Of a stretch of DNA of 64,000 nt, positions 18,542 to 27,099 are shown in pieces. The stretch lies in NCBI RefSeq assembly GCF_034096925.1, contig NZ_JAWZSQ010000003.1, positions 269,359-333,358 on the forward strand. The letters run 5' to 3'. Below the pieces are notes generated by a model. That model was given only the letters and a program-made list of their open reading frames with translations, did no database searches and was not told the origin of the DNA. A program made the translations under genes and the position numbers. Position 1 is the stretch's first letter. Each line of letters begins with the position of its first letter. Origin of the DNA: Patulibacter defluvii (lineage in GTDB: Bacteria > Actinomycetota > Thermoleophilia > Solirubrobacterales > Solirubrobacteraceae).

Positions 18542-18621
18542 ATCTGGCGAATTTGCCGAAGGTCGGCTATCGTGCGGGCGCGCCATCGCTCGGCGCGGCA
18601 ACCACCACCGGAGTCGGACGC

Positions 18622-19020
18622 ATGACCTTCCCGAAGATCCTCAACGACCTCCGAGCCGGACGTCAGCCGTCGACGGCGTCGTGGTTCGAGGGCACGGTCC
18701 ACGAGCTTGAGATCCACGACCCCGGCGACGCGCCCGCGAGCATGATCTGGGCGATCTGGTTCGAGCCGGGATCGCGGGCCAAGCCCCACGTCCACCACTT
18801 CGACCAGACGCTGCACGTGATCGAGGGCGAGGGCATCCTGGCCACCGCCGACGAGCGCCGGCCGCTGCGGGTCGGCGACTGGGTGACGATCCCGGCCGGG
18901 GTCTGGCACTGGCACGGCGCCACCCCCACCAGCGGGGTCTGCCACGTCACGATCCAGCAGCGGGGGACGTCCGACTGGGACGTCGAGCGCAAGGACTTCG
19001 ACGAGGGCTACGGCGCCTGA
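18622..19020 (+). CDS. Cupin domain protein
   Basis: A 132-residue single-domain cupin. Motif 1 is PHVHHFDQTLHVIEGEG (two His and a Glu-containing turn), and motif 2 is PAGVWHWHG, so all usual metal ligands are present. ATG 18622 has GGAG eight bases upstream. It could be a small dioxygenase, isomerase or sensor protein; the family does not decide. It shares the palindromic control region with the flavin oxidase. Confidence 0.84.
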   Translation: MTFPKILNDLRAGRQPSTASWFEGTVHELEIHDPGDAPASMIWAIWFEPGSRAKPHVHHFDQTLHVIEGEGILATADERRPLRVGDWVTIPAGVWHWHGATPTSGVCHVTIQQRGTSDWDVERKDFDEGYGA

Positions 19021-19065
19021 TCGCCGGCCCGTCGCCGACGACGAGCGGCCGCCCCGCCGCTCGCC

Positions 19066-19083
19066 GTACATACTAGTTGTTAC
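19066..19083 (+). promoter_or_regulatory. Likely TetR autoregulatory operator
   Basis: The symmetrical site GTA-N3-ACTAGT-N3-TAC (19066-19083) lies immediately upstream of the TetR-type gene. It overlaps a possible -10 box (TACAGT at 19081-19086) that is eight bases before the ATG. A repressor bound here would block transcription of its own gene and of the GAPDH gene behind it. Confidence 0.5.
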
Positions 19084-19094
19084 AGTGCGCCGCC

Positions 19095-19661
19095 ATGGAC
19101 TCGCGAGCGCAGCTGACGGGCGCGATGGCGGAGCTGCTCTGGGAGCGTGGGTACGCCGCCACGAGCCCGCGCGACGTGATGGCGCGGGCCGGCGTCGGCC
19201 AGGGCAGCATGTACCACCACTTCTCGGGCAAGCACGAGCTGGCGGTCGAGGCGCTCTCGTCGGTCGCCGCCGACCTGGCCGGCGCCTCGGCGATGCTGGA
19301 GGGGGAGGGGTCGCCGCTGGAGCGGATCCAGCGCTACCTCTCGCTGCCGCGACCGGGCACCCGCGGCTGCCGCGTGGGTCGGATGACCCAGGATCCGCAG
19401 GTGGTCGCCGATCCGGAGCTGCTGGCGGTCGTCGCGGACGCCTTCGACGTCATCCTCGACCGCTGGGAGCGGACAATCGCGGCGGCGGTCGCCGCGGGCG
19501 AGCTGCCGGACCGGATCGTCCCGGCCGAGCTCGCCCGGACGCTGGCCGCGGTGCTCCAGGGCGGCTACGTCCTGGCCCGCGCCAAGGGCGAGCAGGGCCC
19601 GATGGACGCCGCGGTCCGCGGGGCCCTGGGCCTGCTCGACGCCGCCCGCGACTCCAGCTGA
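19095..19661 (+). CDS. TetR/AcrR family transcriptional regulator
   Basis: A 188-residue TetR-type protein. The N-terminal helix-turn-helix is clear (ERGYAATSPRDVMARAGVG then GSMYHHFSGKHEL); the ligand domain is that of TetR_C-type proteins. A TTG 18 bases upstream is in frame but falls in the operator, so ATG 19095 is chosen, eight bases after a TACAGT box. The GAPDH gene starts 28 bp after its stop, so both are probably on one transcript. Confidence 0.88.
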   Translation: MDSRAQLTGAMAELLWERGYAATSPRDVMARAGVGQGSMYHHFSGKHELAVEALSSVAADLAGASAMLEGEGSPLERIQRYLSLPRPGTRGCRVGRMTQDPQVVADPELLAVVADAFDVILDRWERTIAAAVAAGELPDRIVPAELARTLAAVLQGGYVLARAKGEQGPMDAAVRGALGLLDAARDSS

Positions 19662-19689
19662 TCGACCACCCCGAGGAAGAAGGCTCCCC

Positions 19690-20685
19690 ATGACCGTCCG
19701 GATCGGCATCAACGGCTTCGGCCGGATCGGCCGCGGCGTCCTGCGCGCGGTCCTGCGCGGCGCGGCCGACGTCGAGGTGGTCGCGATCAACGACCTGGCC
19801 GACGCCACGACGCTCGCCACGCTGCTGGAGTGGGACTCGCTGGCAGGCCACCTGGAGGGCGTGCGGGTCGACGGCGACGCGATCGTCGTCGGCGGGGCGC
19901 GGATCACCGTCACCGCCGAGCGCGAGCCGGCCCGGATCCCCTGGCGCGACGTCGACGTCGACGTCGTGATCGAGGCGACCGGCCGCTTCGCCGATTCGCG
20001 CCGCGCCCGCGAGCACCTGGCGGCGGGGGCCCGCAAGGTCGTCATCTCCGCCCCGGCCGACGACGCCGTTCCCGCGCTCGTCCTGGGGGTCAACGACGAC
20101 GCCGTCGACCTGACGGGGGACGTGTTCTCCAACGGCTCTTGCACCACCAACTGCCTCGCGCCGATGGCGAAGGTGCTGCACGAGGCGTTCGGCGTCGAGT
20201 CCGGCCTGATGACGACGATCCACGCCTACACCAGCGATCAGCGCCTGCACGACGCCCCGCACGGCGACCTCCGCCGGGCCCGCGCCGCCGCGCTGTCGAC
20301 GATCCCGACCTCCTCCGGCGCGGCCCGCACGATCGGACGGATCATCCCGGAGCTCGACGGGAAGCTGACGGCGGTCTCGCTGCGCGTGCCGGTGCCGGTC
20401 GGATCGATCACCGACCTGACCGCCAAGCTCACGCGGCCGGCGACCGTCGAGCAGGTCAACGCCGCCTTTCGCGCGGCCGCCGCGACCCCGGCGCTGTCGC
20501 GCTACCTGGCCTACTCCGAGGCGCCGCTCGTCTCCGCGGACATCGTCGGCAACGCCCACTCCGCCGTCTTCGACGCGCCGCTGACCCAGGTCGTCGGCGA
20601 TCAGGTGAAGGTCTTCGCCTGGTACGACAACGAGTGGGGCTTCTCGAACCGGCTCGTCGAGCTGTCGCGGCGCGTCGGGGCGTAG
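19690..20685 (+). CDS. gap: Type I glyceraldehyde-3-phosphate dehydrogenase
   Basis: A 331-residue NAD(P)-dependent GAPDH. The NAD motif INGFGRIGRGVLRA starts at residue 5. The catalytic Cys is in SNGSCTTNCLAP, and the C-terminal WYDNEWGFSNR motif is intact. It stands alone, without pgk or tpi, behind a TetR gene. It may be a second GAPDH for gluconeogenesis or stress, or act on another phospho-aldehyde such as erythrose 4-phosphate; sequence alone does not decide. The SD region is GAGGAAGAAGG before ATG 19690. Confidence 0.92.
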   Translation: MTVRIGINGFGRIGRGVLRAVLRGAADVEVVAINDLADATTLATLLEWDSLAGHLEGVRVDGDAIVVGGARITVTAEREPARIPWRDVDVDVVIEATGRFADSRRAREHLAAGARKVVISAPADDAVPALVLGVNDDAVDLTGDVFSNGSCTTNCLAPMAKVLHEAFGVESGLMTTIHAYTSDQRLHDAPHGDLRRARAAALSTIPTSSGAARTIGRIIPELDGKLTAVSLRVPVPVGSITDLTAKLTRPATVEQVNAAFRAAAATPALSRYLAYSEAPLVSADIVGNAHSAVFDAPLTQVVGDQVKVFAWYDNEWGFSNRLVELSRRVGA

Positions 20686-20696
20686 GGCGGTGGCGC

Positions 20697-21914
20697 TCAA
20701 CCCTCGCGTCGTTCCGGGTCGAGCGAGTGCAGCCGCGCCGGCAGTCGCTCGATGCCCTGGAGCGTGTTGTTGTGCAGCCAGGTCGGCTGGCCGGTCTCGA
20801 CCGACGCGACGCGGGGGACCATCGCGTGCAGCAGGGCCTGCATCTCGAGCTTCGCCAGGTGGATGCCGACGCAGGTGTGCGGGCCGTTGCCCCAGCCGAA
20901 GTTGGCGGCGGGCCGGCGGTCGAGGTCGAAGCGCCGCGGCTCGGCGAACTGGCGCTCGTCGTGGTTGGCGGCGGCGTAGAGCACCGCCACCCGGCTGCCG
21001 ACGGGCAGCGTGGTGCCGTCGACGACGGCGGGGCGGGCCACCCGGCGGGTGAAGCCGCGGATCGGGGACGACAGCCGCACCGACTCCACGACCGCCGCCG
21101 GGATCCGGTCCGGCTGCTCGCGCAGCCGCGGCCACAACCCATCGACGGTCGCCAGGTCCCGCAGCAGCGCCGCCGAGGCGAGGATCGTCGTGTCGAGGCT
21201 GGGGGCGACGAAGTCGATCACCATCGTGCGCGCCTCGCGCTGGCTGATCTCGCCGGCGTCGGCCGCGTCGAAGACGCTCTCGGCCCAGCCGCCGGGGACC
21301 ACCATCTCGCGCCGCAGGCGCCGGGCGTAGCGCCAGAGGTCGAGCGCGGCCCCGGCGGCGCGCAGGCCGCGGCCGTTGACCGGTCCCAGCCCGTCGAACG
21401 TGGCGCGGCCCCAGGCGAGCAGCCGCTCGTGCGGGACGCGGACGCCGACGAGGTCGGCCACGACCCGCAGCGGCAGCGCGCTGGCGAAGTCCTCGACGCC
21501 GTCGAACGCGCCGCCCGTCAGCAGCTCCTCGACGACCTGCTCGGCCTCCCGCTGGACCTGCTCGCGCAGGTGGGCCAGCGACTTCGCGCCGACCGAGCGC
21601 AGCAGCACGCCGCGGCGGGTGGCGTGGACGTCGCCGTCGGCGGAGATCGTGGTCCGCCGGCCGAGCCGGTTGGCGAGCGGATTGGCGGCCACGCCGTCGC
21701 CGCTGGCGAAGGTCTCGGAGTCCTTGAGCGCGGCGCGGACGTCGGCGTAGCGGCCGATCGCGAAGATCCGGTGGCGGGGCAGCCAGACCGCCGGCCCGGC
21801 GTCGCGGATCGCGGCGTAGGTGCCGTCGGGATCGGCGAGCGCCCGGCGGTCGTAGAGGTCCAGGTCGAGGACCGGCGCGTCGGATCCGCGCGGCGGCTGA
21901 TGGCGTCGGCGCAC
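20697..21914 (-). CDS. Cytochrome P450
   Basis: A 405-residue bacterial class I P450. The heme-binding loop is FGWGNGPHTCVGIHLA with the thiolate Cys, the ExxR motif is ESVR, and the I-helix region is DFVAPSLDTT. The GTG start at 21914 follows a GGGAG site. It is the last gene of the leftward operon that starts at 26311 and begins 15 bp after the VOC dioxygenase stop. No ferredoxin or reductase is next to it; partners must come from elsewhere, perhaps the set at 32624-35696. It probably hydroxylates or demethylates the aromatic substrate of the operon. Confidence 0.9.
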   Translation of the reverse strand: MRRRHQPPRGSDAPVLDLDLYDRRALADPDGTYAAIRDAGPAVWLPRHRIFAIGRYADVRAALKDSETFASGDGVAANPLANRLGRRTTISADGDVHATRRGVLLRSVGAKSLAHLREQVQREAEQVVEELLTGGAFDGVEDFASALPLRVVADLVGVRVPHERLLAWGRATFDGLGPVNGRGLRAAGAALDLWRYARRLRREMVVPGGWAESVFDAADAGEISQREARTMVIDFVAPSLDTTILASAALLRDLATVDGLWPRLREQPDRIPAAVVESVRLSSPIRGFTRRVARPAVVDGTTLPVGSRVAVLYAAANHDERQFAEPRRFDLDRRPAANFGWGNGPHTCVGIHLAKLEMQALLHAMVPRVASVETGQPTWLHNNTLQGIERLPARLHSLDPERREG

Positions 21915-21929
21915 CGGGGCTCCCGTCGC

Positions 21930-22859
21930 CTAGTCCGCGGCCGGCGGGGACGGCTCGTCGCCCGGGCCGATCGCCCAGCTGGGCCGACCCGGCTCGGGCG
22001 GGACGATCGGGTAGCCGGTCAGCAGGAACCGCGCCGGCGGCGGGCCGCCCCACTGGTTGATCGTCGTCGGATCCCAGCGCCAGCGGCGCGGCTGGTAGTC
22101 GCCGACCGGCGGCATCTGCGCCAGCTCGGAGCAGTGCTCGATCATCGCCCCGTCCTCGTCGTGGTGGTAGGCGAAGTGGTTGTTGCCCGGCCCGTGCCGG
22201 CTGGGGCCCCAGATCAGCTTGCGGTCGCGCTGCGCCAGCCGGTCGGCGACGCGGCCGAGGGCGTTGAGGTCGGGCCAGGCGTAGGCGTAGTGCGACAGCG
22301 CGGCGGTCGGCGACCAGACGACCGCGATCCCGTGGTGGTCGGCGTCGGCGTGCCACCAGCTGGCGAACGGGCCCATCCGGTCGGAGAACCGCAGGCCGAG
22401 GCCGTCGCGCAGGAACCGCTCGAAGCGCCCGGGGCGCCGGACCTTGACCGAGACGTGCTCGAACTTGCGCGGCCGGTCGCCGGCCGGCGGCGCGGCGACG
22501 CGCCGCATGCCGTGGAAGAGCTTGAAGACGTGGCCCTCGGCGCTCGCGATCCGGATCGCGCGATCGATCCCCGGCTCGCCCTCGTAGACGTCGCCGAGGA
22601 CGCGGCCGCCGAACCGCGCGACGCGGCCGGCGATCGCCTCCAGGTCGGCCGGGTCGTCGACCTCCAGCGCGATGTGGTCGTAGCCGCGGCGGAGCGGGTC
22701 CTCGATCAGGATCAGCTCGTGGTGGCGGTCGTTGCAGGTCAGGTACGAGACGCCGGCCAGGCGCTCGCTCTCGACCATGCCGATGACCTCCTGCTGGAAG
22801 CCGACGGCGGCGTCGAGGTCGGCGACGCGGAGGGCGATGTGGCCGATCCGGTTGATCAC
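21930..22859 (-). CDS. Two-domain VOC protein, extradiol ring-cleavage dioxygenase-like
   Basis: A 309-residue protein with two VOC modules, the size and layout of type I extradiol dioxygenases such as BphC and HsaC. In the second module the three likely iron ligands are seen: His in FEHVSVKV, His in GNNHFAYHHDE and Glu in AMIEHCSE. The first module starts IGHIALRVADLD. The GTG start at 22859 overlaps the previous stop (GTGA). After hydroxylation by the operon's flavin monooxygenase it would open a catechol-type ring. Confidence 0.86.
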   Translation of the reverse strand: MINRIGHIALRVADLDAAVGFQQEVIGMVESERLAGVSYLTCNDRHHELILIEDPLRRGYDHIALEVDDPADLEAIAGRVARFGGRVLGDVYEGEPGIDRAIRIASAEGHVFKLFHGMRRVAAPPAGDRPRKFEHVSVKVRRPGRFERFLRDGLGLRFSDRMGPFASWWHADADHHGIAVVWSPTAALSHYAYAWPDLNALGRVADRLAQRDRKLIWGPSRHGPGNNHFAYHHDEDGAMIEHCSELAQMPPVGDYQPRRWRWDPTTINQWGGPPPARFLLTGYPIVPPEPGRPSWAIGPGDEPSPPAAD

Positions 22860-23743
22860 GACGGGGTCTCCTGGAGGGCGGGTGCGGGGGCGTGCCGGGC
22901 GCTGGTCCCGGTGAAGGCGTCGGCGTGCTCGGCGAGGAACCCGGCGAGGTCTCGCGGGGGCCGGCCGGTCAGCGCGCGGACGGCGGCGGTCGTGCCGCCC
23001 TCGGCGCCGGAGGCGTAGAAGCGCGCCATCCGCAACTGGTGCTCGCGCTCCCACGCGCTGCCGCCGCGTCGGCGCAGCGCGCGGGCGACCAGCGGCAGCG
23101 GCAGCCGCAGCAGCCGCGCGTCGAGCGCCGCGGCGATCTGGCGGTGCGTGACCGGCGCCGGGCCGGTGAGCGCGTGGGCGTCGTCGCCGGGGGTCGGGGC
23201 GACGAGCAGCGCGGCGGCGCAGGCGGCCACGTCGCGGGCGTCGACCATCGCGATCGGCTCGTCGGCGAACGGCCCGATCAGCGCGCCGGTGCGGGCCACG
23301 ATCGGCGCGACCGTGTCGAGCAGGTTCTGGAGCAGGAACGCCGGCCGCAGGAACGCGAACGGCACGCCGCTGCGCTCGATCAGCCGCTCGGTCCGCCAGT
23401 GGCCCGCGGCGGCCGCGGTCGGGCCGTTCGGCGACAGCGACGCGGCGCAGCCGGAGACCTTCACGATCCGCTCGACCCCGGCCGCGAGCGCCGCGTCGAC
23501 GGCGGCGCGCTCGTGGGCCTCCTGCTCGGGTCCGTGCGGCGTGAGCAGGAACAGGCCGCGGCAGCCCGTGAGCGCCGTGGCCAGGCTCGCGCGGTCGCGC
23601 AGGTCGCCGCGAACCGCCGGCAGCGGCAGGTCGCCGCGGCCCGGGTCGCGGACCAGCAGCCGGGCGTCGACGCCGCGGTCCGCCAGCTCGCGCGCCAGCG
23701 GGGCGCCGATCCGGCCGCTGCCGCCGAGGATCGCGATCGTCAC
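22856..23743 (-). CDS. NmrA-like NAD(P)-binding protein
   Basis: A 295-residue atypical short-chain dehydrogenase. The dinucleotide motif is ILGGSGRIGAPLARELADRG at the N terminus, followed by RGDLRD and the GPEQEAHERAAVDAA region of NmrA/HSCARG-like proteins; no canonical YxxxK is seen. It overlaps both neighbours by 4 bp, so it is made with the hydroxylase and dioxygenase. It may be a reductase of a pathway intermediate or a redox-sensing accessory protein. Confidence 0.82.
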   Translation of the reverse strand: MTIAILGGSGRIGAPLARELADRGVDARLLVRDPGRGDLPLPAVRGDLRDRASLATALTGCRGLFLLTPHGPEQEAHERAAVDAALAAGVERIVKVSGCAASLSPNGPTAAAAGHWRTERLIERSGVPFAFLRPAFLLQNLLDTVAPIVARTGALIGPFADEPIAMVDARDVAACAAALLVAPTPGDDAHALTGPAPVTHRQIAAALDARLLRLPLPLVARALRRRGGSAWEREHQLRMARFYASGAEGGTTAAVRALTGRPPRDLAGFLAEHADAFTGTSARHAPAPALQETPS

Positions 23744-25302
23744 GCCACGACCTCCGGGCGGCGGCCGGCCGGGACGCGAGCGGCCGGGCCGAGGTGGCGG
23801 GCCAGCGCGGCACGGGCGTCGGCGAGGTCGCCGGTCGCGCCGCTGGCGTAGACCCAGCGGTCCGGCCGCAGCAGCACCCAGGTCGCGCCGCGCGCGCGGA
23901 GCCAGCGGGCGATCGCGCCGTCGCGGTCGTCCAGGTCGCGGCCCACCCGAACGGTCCGCCAGGGGCCGTCGGCCGGCTCGTCGTCGCCACCGGTGGTCAG
24001 CAGCGTCCAGCCGCGACCGACGGCGTCGTCCAGTCGCGTCGGGACGCCGTCGCGGGTCACGAGCGGCTGCGGGAAGAGCGAGCCGGTGACGCGGCGGAAC
24101 GGCAGCCGCCGCGGACGGCGGGCGAAGGTGCCGGCGGCGACGTTGGGCCGCGGCATCGCGTGGCGGCGCGCGATCGCGACCACGCCGACGCGGTCCAGCA
24201 GCGGCAGCAGCCGGTCGCGCAGCGCCGCCGTCCGCGGGTCGGTCGTCTGCAGCACGCCGCCCCAGCGCACGGCCAGCCGCTGCATCGCCCGGACGTGGCC
24301 GCGACGTTCGCGCTCGTAGTCGTCCAGCAGCCGCGACGGCGCGCCGGCGAGCACGGCCTCGAGGCGCCAGGCGAGGTTCGCCACGTCGCGGGCGCCGGAC
24401 GAGAACCCCTGGCCGATGAACGGCGGCATCACGTGGGCGGCGTCCCCGGCCAGCAGGACCCGGCCGCGGCGCCACCGCGAGGCCGTGCGGGCGTGGAACG
24501 CGTAGACGATCGCCCGCTCGACCTCGAGGCCGAGGCCGGCGCTGGTCCACGGCGCCAGCAGCCGCGCGAGCCCGGCGGGCGCGAGCAGCGGCGCCGGGTC
24601 CTCGTCCGGGCGCAGCATGAACTCCCACCGGTGGCGTCCGGGCGACATCGGCAGCGACACCGTCGGCCGGTCGGGATCGCCGACGAAGTGCGGGTGCGGC
24701 GCGCCGGGAACCGGGCCGTCGACGAGCGCGTCGAGGACGATCCAGCGCTGGGCGAAGGTCGAGCCGCGGAAGCCGGCGCCGATCCGCCCGCGGACCGGAC
24801 TGCGGCCGCCGTCGCAGCCGACCAGCCAGCGGGCCCGCAGCCGGGCGAGCGGTCCGCCGGTCGCCGGCCGGACCCACGCGTCGACGTGGTCGGCGGCCCG
24901 GTCGACCGTCTCGATCCGCGTCCGCCAGCGCACGTCGACGCTCGCGAAGCGGCCGAGCCCCTCGACCAGGCGCCGTTCGATCGACGGCTGGTGGATCGAG
25001 ACTAGCCGCGGCTGCGCGAGCTCGCCGCGCTCGGGCCGGAGGATGTCGACCGCCGTGCCGTGCTGGGTGACGTAGGTGATCGCGCGCTGGACCTGGGCGT
25101 CGCGCAGCACCGCCCGGTCGAGGTCGACGGCCTGGAAGATCCGCAGCACCTCGTCGTCGACGACGGCGGCGCGCGGCAGGTCGTAGGTCCCGGCGGCCTC
25201 GTCGACGACGATCGTCGCGACGCCGGCCTGGCCGAGGTGGTTGGCCAGCAGCCCGCCGACCGGTCCCAGGCCGACGATCAGGACGTCGCAGTCCACGGTC
25301 AT
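23740..25302 (-). CDS. FAD-dependent aromatic hydroxylase, MhpA-like
   Basis: A 520-residue group A flavin monooxygenase. It has the N-terminal FAD motif IVGLGPVGGLLANHLGQAG, the DG motif (GCDGGRSPVRGRIG), and the GD motif (LLAGDAAHVMPPFIGQG). Length and motifs fit 3-(3-hydroxyphenyl)propanoate and related phenol hydroxylases, which add an ortho hydroxyl to make the catechol that the next enzymes cleave. ATG 25302 is four bases after the upstream stop. Confidence 0.9.
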   Translation of the reverse strand: MTVDCDVLIVGLGPVGGLLANHLGQAGVATIVVDEAAGTYDLPRAAVVDDEVLRIFQAVDLDRAVLRDAQVQRAITYVTQHGTAVDILRPERGELAQPRLVSIHQPSIERRLVEGLGRFASVDVRWRTRIETVDRAADHVDAWVRPATGGPLARLRARWLVGCDGGRSPVRGRIGAGFRGSTFAQRWIVLDALVDGPVPGAPHPHFVGDPDRPTVSLPMSPGRHRWEFMLRPDEDPAPLLAPAGLARLLAPWTSAGLGLEVERAIVYAFHARTASRWRRGRVLLAGDAAHVMPPFIGQGFSSGARDVANLAWRLEAVLAGAPSRLLDDYERERRGHVRAMQRLAVRWGGVLQTTDPRTAALRDRLLPLLDRVGVVAIARRHAMPRPNVAAGTFARRPRRLPFRRVTGSLFPQPLVTRDGVPTRLDDAVGRGWTLLTTGGDDEPADGPWRTVRVGRDLDDRDGAIARWLRARGATWVLLRPDRWVYASGATGDLADARAALARHLGPAARVPAGRRPEVVA

Positions 25303-25306
25303 CGCC

Positions 25307-26311
25307 TCATCGAGCGCCGAGCACGGAGGCCGGGGTGGCCGTCGGCGAGACCGTCGTGGTCAGCGAGCCGATGCCGTCGATCTCCAGCCGGACGGTCTGG
25401 CCGGGCGCGATCCAGCGGTCGATCTCCAGCCCGCAGCAGCCGGGCATGGTGCCGGTCGAGACGACGTCGCCGGCGTCCAGGTACTCGCCCTTCGAGGCGT
25501 GGGCGAGCATGTCGCCGATGTCCCAGGTCGCGTCGGCGGTGCTGCCCTCGCACCACAGCTCGCCGTCGACGAGCACGCGCCCGGTCGCCCGCCGCCAATC
25601 CGGCAGCGCGTCGGCGGTCAGCACGTCCGGCCCGATCGAGTTGGCGAACGTCTTCGACTTCACGACCGGACCGAAGACGCTGGTGCGCGCGTCGTCGGCC
25701 TGCACGTCGCGCGCGCTCCAGTCGTTGAGCACGAACCAGCCGCCGATCGCCGCGCGGGCCTCGTCGGGCGTGGCGTCCGACAACGGGCGGGCCAGCACGC
25801 AGGCGAGCTCCAGCTCGAAGTCGAGGAAGCGGGTGTAGGAGGGCCACCACAGGTCCTGGCCGTCGGCCAGCATCGCGCTGTGGTTGCCGACGTACATCGG
25901 GGGCGCCGCGTAGAAGGCCGCGTTCGGCTTGAGCTTCGGGAAGGTCCGTCCCGTCACCCGCTCGAAGGTCGCGACCGCGCGGGCCTGGGGGGCGGGGAAG
26001 AACCGCCGGACCAGCATCCGCGACGACTGCTCGACGTGGCTGGGGAAGACCATGAAGGCCCGCATCGAGCGCGCGCTGAAGGGCAGGCCGGCGTCCGCGG
26101 CGTCGACCGCGGCGTCGTCGTCGGCGACCGCGAGCAGCGGGGCCAGGGCGGCGCGGGCCGCGTCGTCGGCCAGCAGCGCCAGCAGGTCACCGTCGTGCAG
26201 CGGGCTGTCGGCGGGCAGCTCGGCCGCCGCCGCGACGCGTCGGACGTCGAGCCAGCGATCGCGGGCGGCGTCGTGGACGGCGGGACCGGAGGGAAGGGTG
26301 CGAAGGAGCAT
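25307..26311 (-). CDS. Fumarylacetoacetate hydrolase family protein
   Basis: A 334-residue FAH-family hydrolase. The metal-binding segment is FLDFELELACV with acidic ligands, followed by GWFVLNDWSARDVQ and the FGPVVKSK loop; GDVVSTGTMPGCCG is the C-terminal active-site strand. ATG 26311 has AAGGAG close upstream. As the first gene of the leftward operon it probably cleaves or tautomerises the ring-opened product, a job done in other pathways by MhpC/MhpD-type enzymes. Confidence 0.89.
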   Translation of the reverse strand: MLLRTLPSGPAVHDAARDRWLDVRRVAAAAELPADSPLHDGDLLALLADDAARAALAPLLAVADDDAAVDAADAGLPFSARSMRAFMVFPSHVEQSSRMLVRRFFPAPQARAVATFERVTGRTFPKLKPNAAFYAAPPMYVGNHSAMLADGQDLWWPSYTRFLDFELELACVLARPLSDATPDEARAAIGGWFVLNDWSARDVQADDARTSVFGPVVKSKTFANSIGPDVLTADALPDWRRATGRVLVDGELWCEGSTADATWDIGDMLAHASKGEYLDAGDVVSTGTMPGCCGLEIDRWIAPGQTVRLEIDGIGSLTTTVSPTATPASVLGAR

Positions 26312-26343
26312 GCGGCCAGTGCGTCGGAGAGCGGGACGCGGCC

Positions 26344-26379
26344 AGCGTACGGCAAGACTGATGAACTTGTCAATATTGA
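26344..26379. promoter_or_regulatory. Divergent promoter/operator of the meta-cleavage operon and its TetR gene
   Basis: A perfect 10-bp palindrome TCAATATTGA (26370-26379) overlaps a leftward -35 box TTGACA (complement of 26368-26373); an 18-bp spacer leads to TACGCT (complement of 26344-26349). The TetR-type gene starts about 30 bp to the right. A TetR dimer here would control both directions. Confidence 0.55.
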
Positions 26380-26410
26380 TGTCTGGATCGATAGCGATAG
26401 GATCATGCCG

Positions 26411-27022
26411 ATGAGCACCTCCCGGATGGCCCGGCGGCGGGCGGAGACGCGGGCGCGGCTGACGAACGCCGCCCGCGAGCTGTTCGCCGAGCAGGGCTTC
26501 GACGTCACCCGGATCAACGAGATCACCGACCGCGCCGACGTCGGCTTCGGGTCCTTCTACAACCACTTCGACTCCAAGGACGCGATCGTCGAGGCGGTGA
26601 TCGAACAGGCGGTCGAGGCGCACGCCTCGGCCGTCGACGCGCTCACCGAGTCGCTCGACGACCCGGCCGAGGTGATGGCGGTCGCCCACCGCTACTTCGT
26701 CCGCCTGGCGGGGCGCGACCCCGTGTGGGCCTGGCTGCTGGTGCGCCTGGACACCTCGCACGACGTGCTGCGCCACGTCCTCGGGGCGCGCGCCACGCGC
26801 GACCTGCAGCGCGGGATCGACGAGGGCCGCTTCGCCGTCGACGACGTCCCGACGGCGCTGTTCGCGATGGGCGGCGCGCTGCTCGGCGTGATGCGCGCGG
26901 TGCTCGATCACGTCGCCGGGCCGACCGCCGAGCAGGCGCACGCGGCGGGCGTGCTGCGGATGCTGGGAGTCGACGCCGCCAACGCCGCGGCGATCACGGA
27001 GCGGGCGCTGCCCGAGGGGTAG
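26411..27022 (+). CDS. TetR family transcriptional regulator of the meta-cleavage operon
   Basis: A 203-residue TetR protein with a clear helix-turn-helix (AEQGFDVTRINEITDRADVG then GSFYNHFDSKDAI). Two ATGs are possible, 26405 and 26411; the second is preferred because AGGA lies eight bases before it. It is divergent from the fumarylacetoacetase/hydroxylase operon, the usual arrangement for a local repressor that responds to a pathway compound. Confidence 0.88.
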   Translation: MSTSRMARRRAETRARLTNAARELFAEQGFDVTRINEITDRADVGFGSFYNHFDSKDAIVEAVIEQAVEAHASAVDALTESLDDPAEVMAVAHRYFVRLAGRDPVWAWLLVRLDTSHDVLRHVLGARATRDLQRGIDEGRFAVDDVPTALFAMGGALLGVMRAVLDHVAGPTAEQAHAAGVLRMLGVDAANAAAITERALPEG

Positions 27023-27099
27023 GGGTGGCGGACGGCGCGATCCCGCGGCGGGCGGCGGCCGGCGAGGAAGGCGAAGCCCGGAACTGCTGTCGCGCGGGC

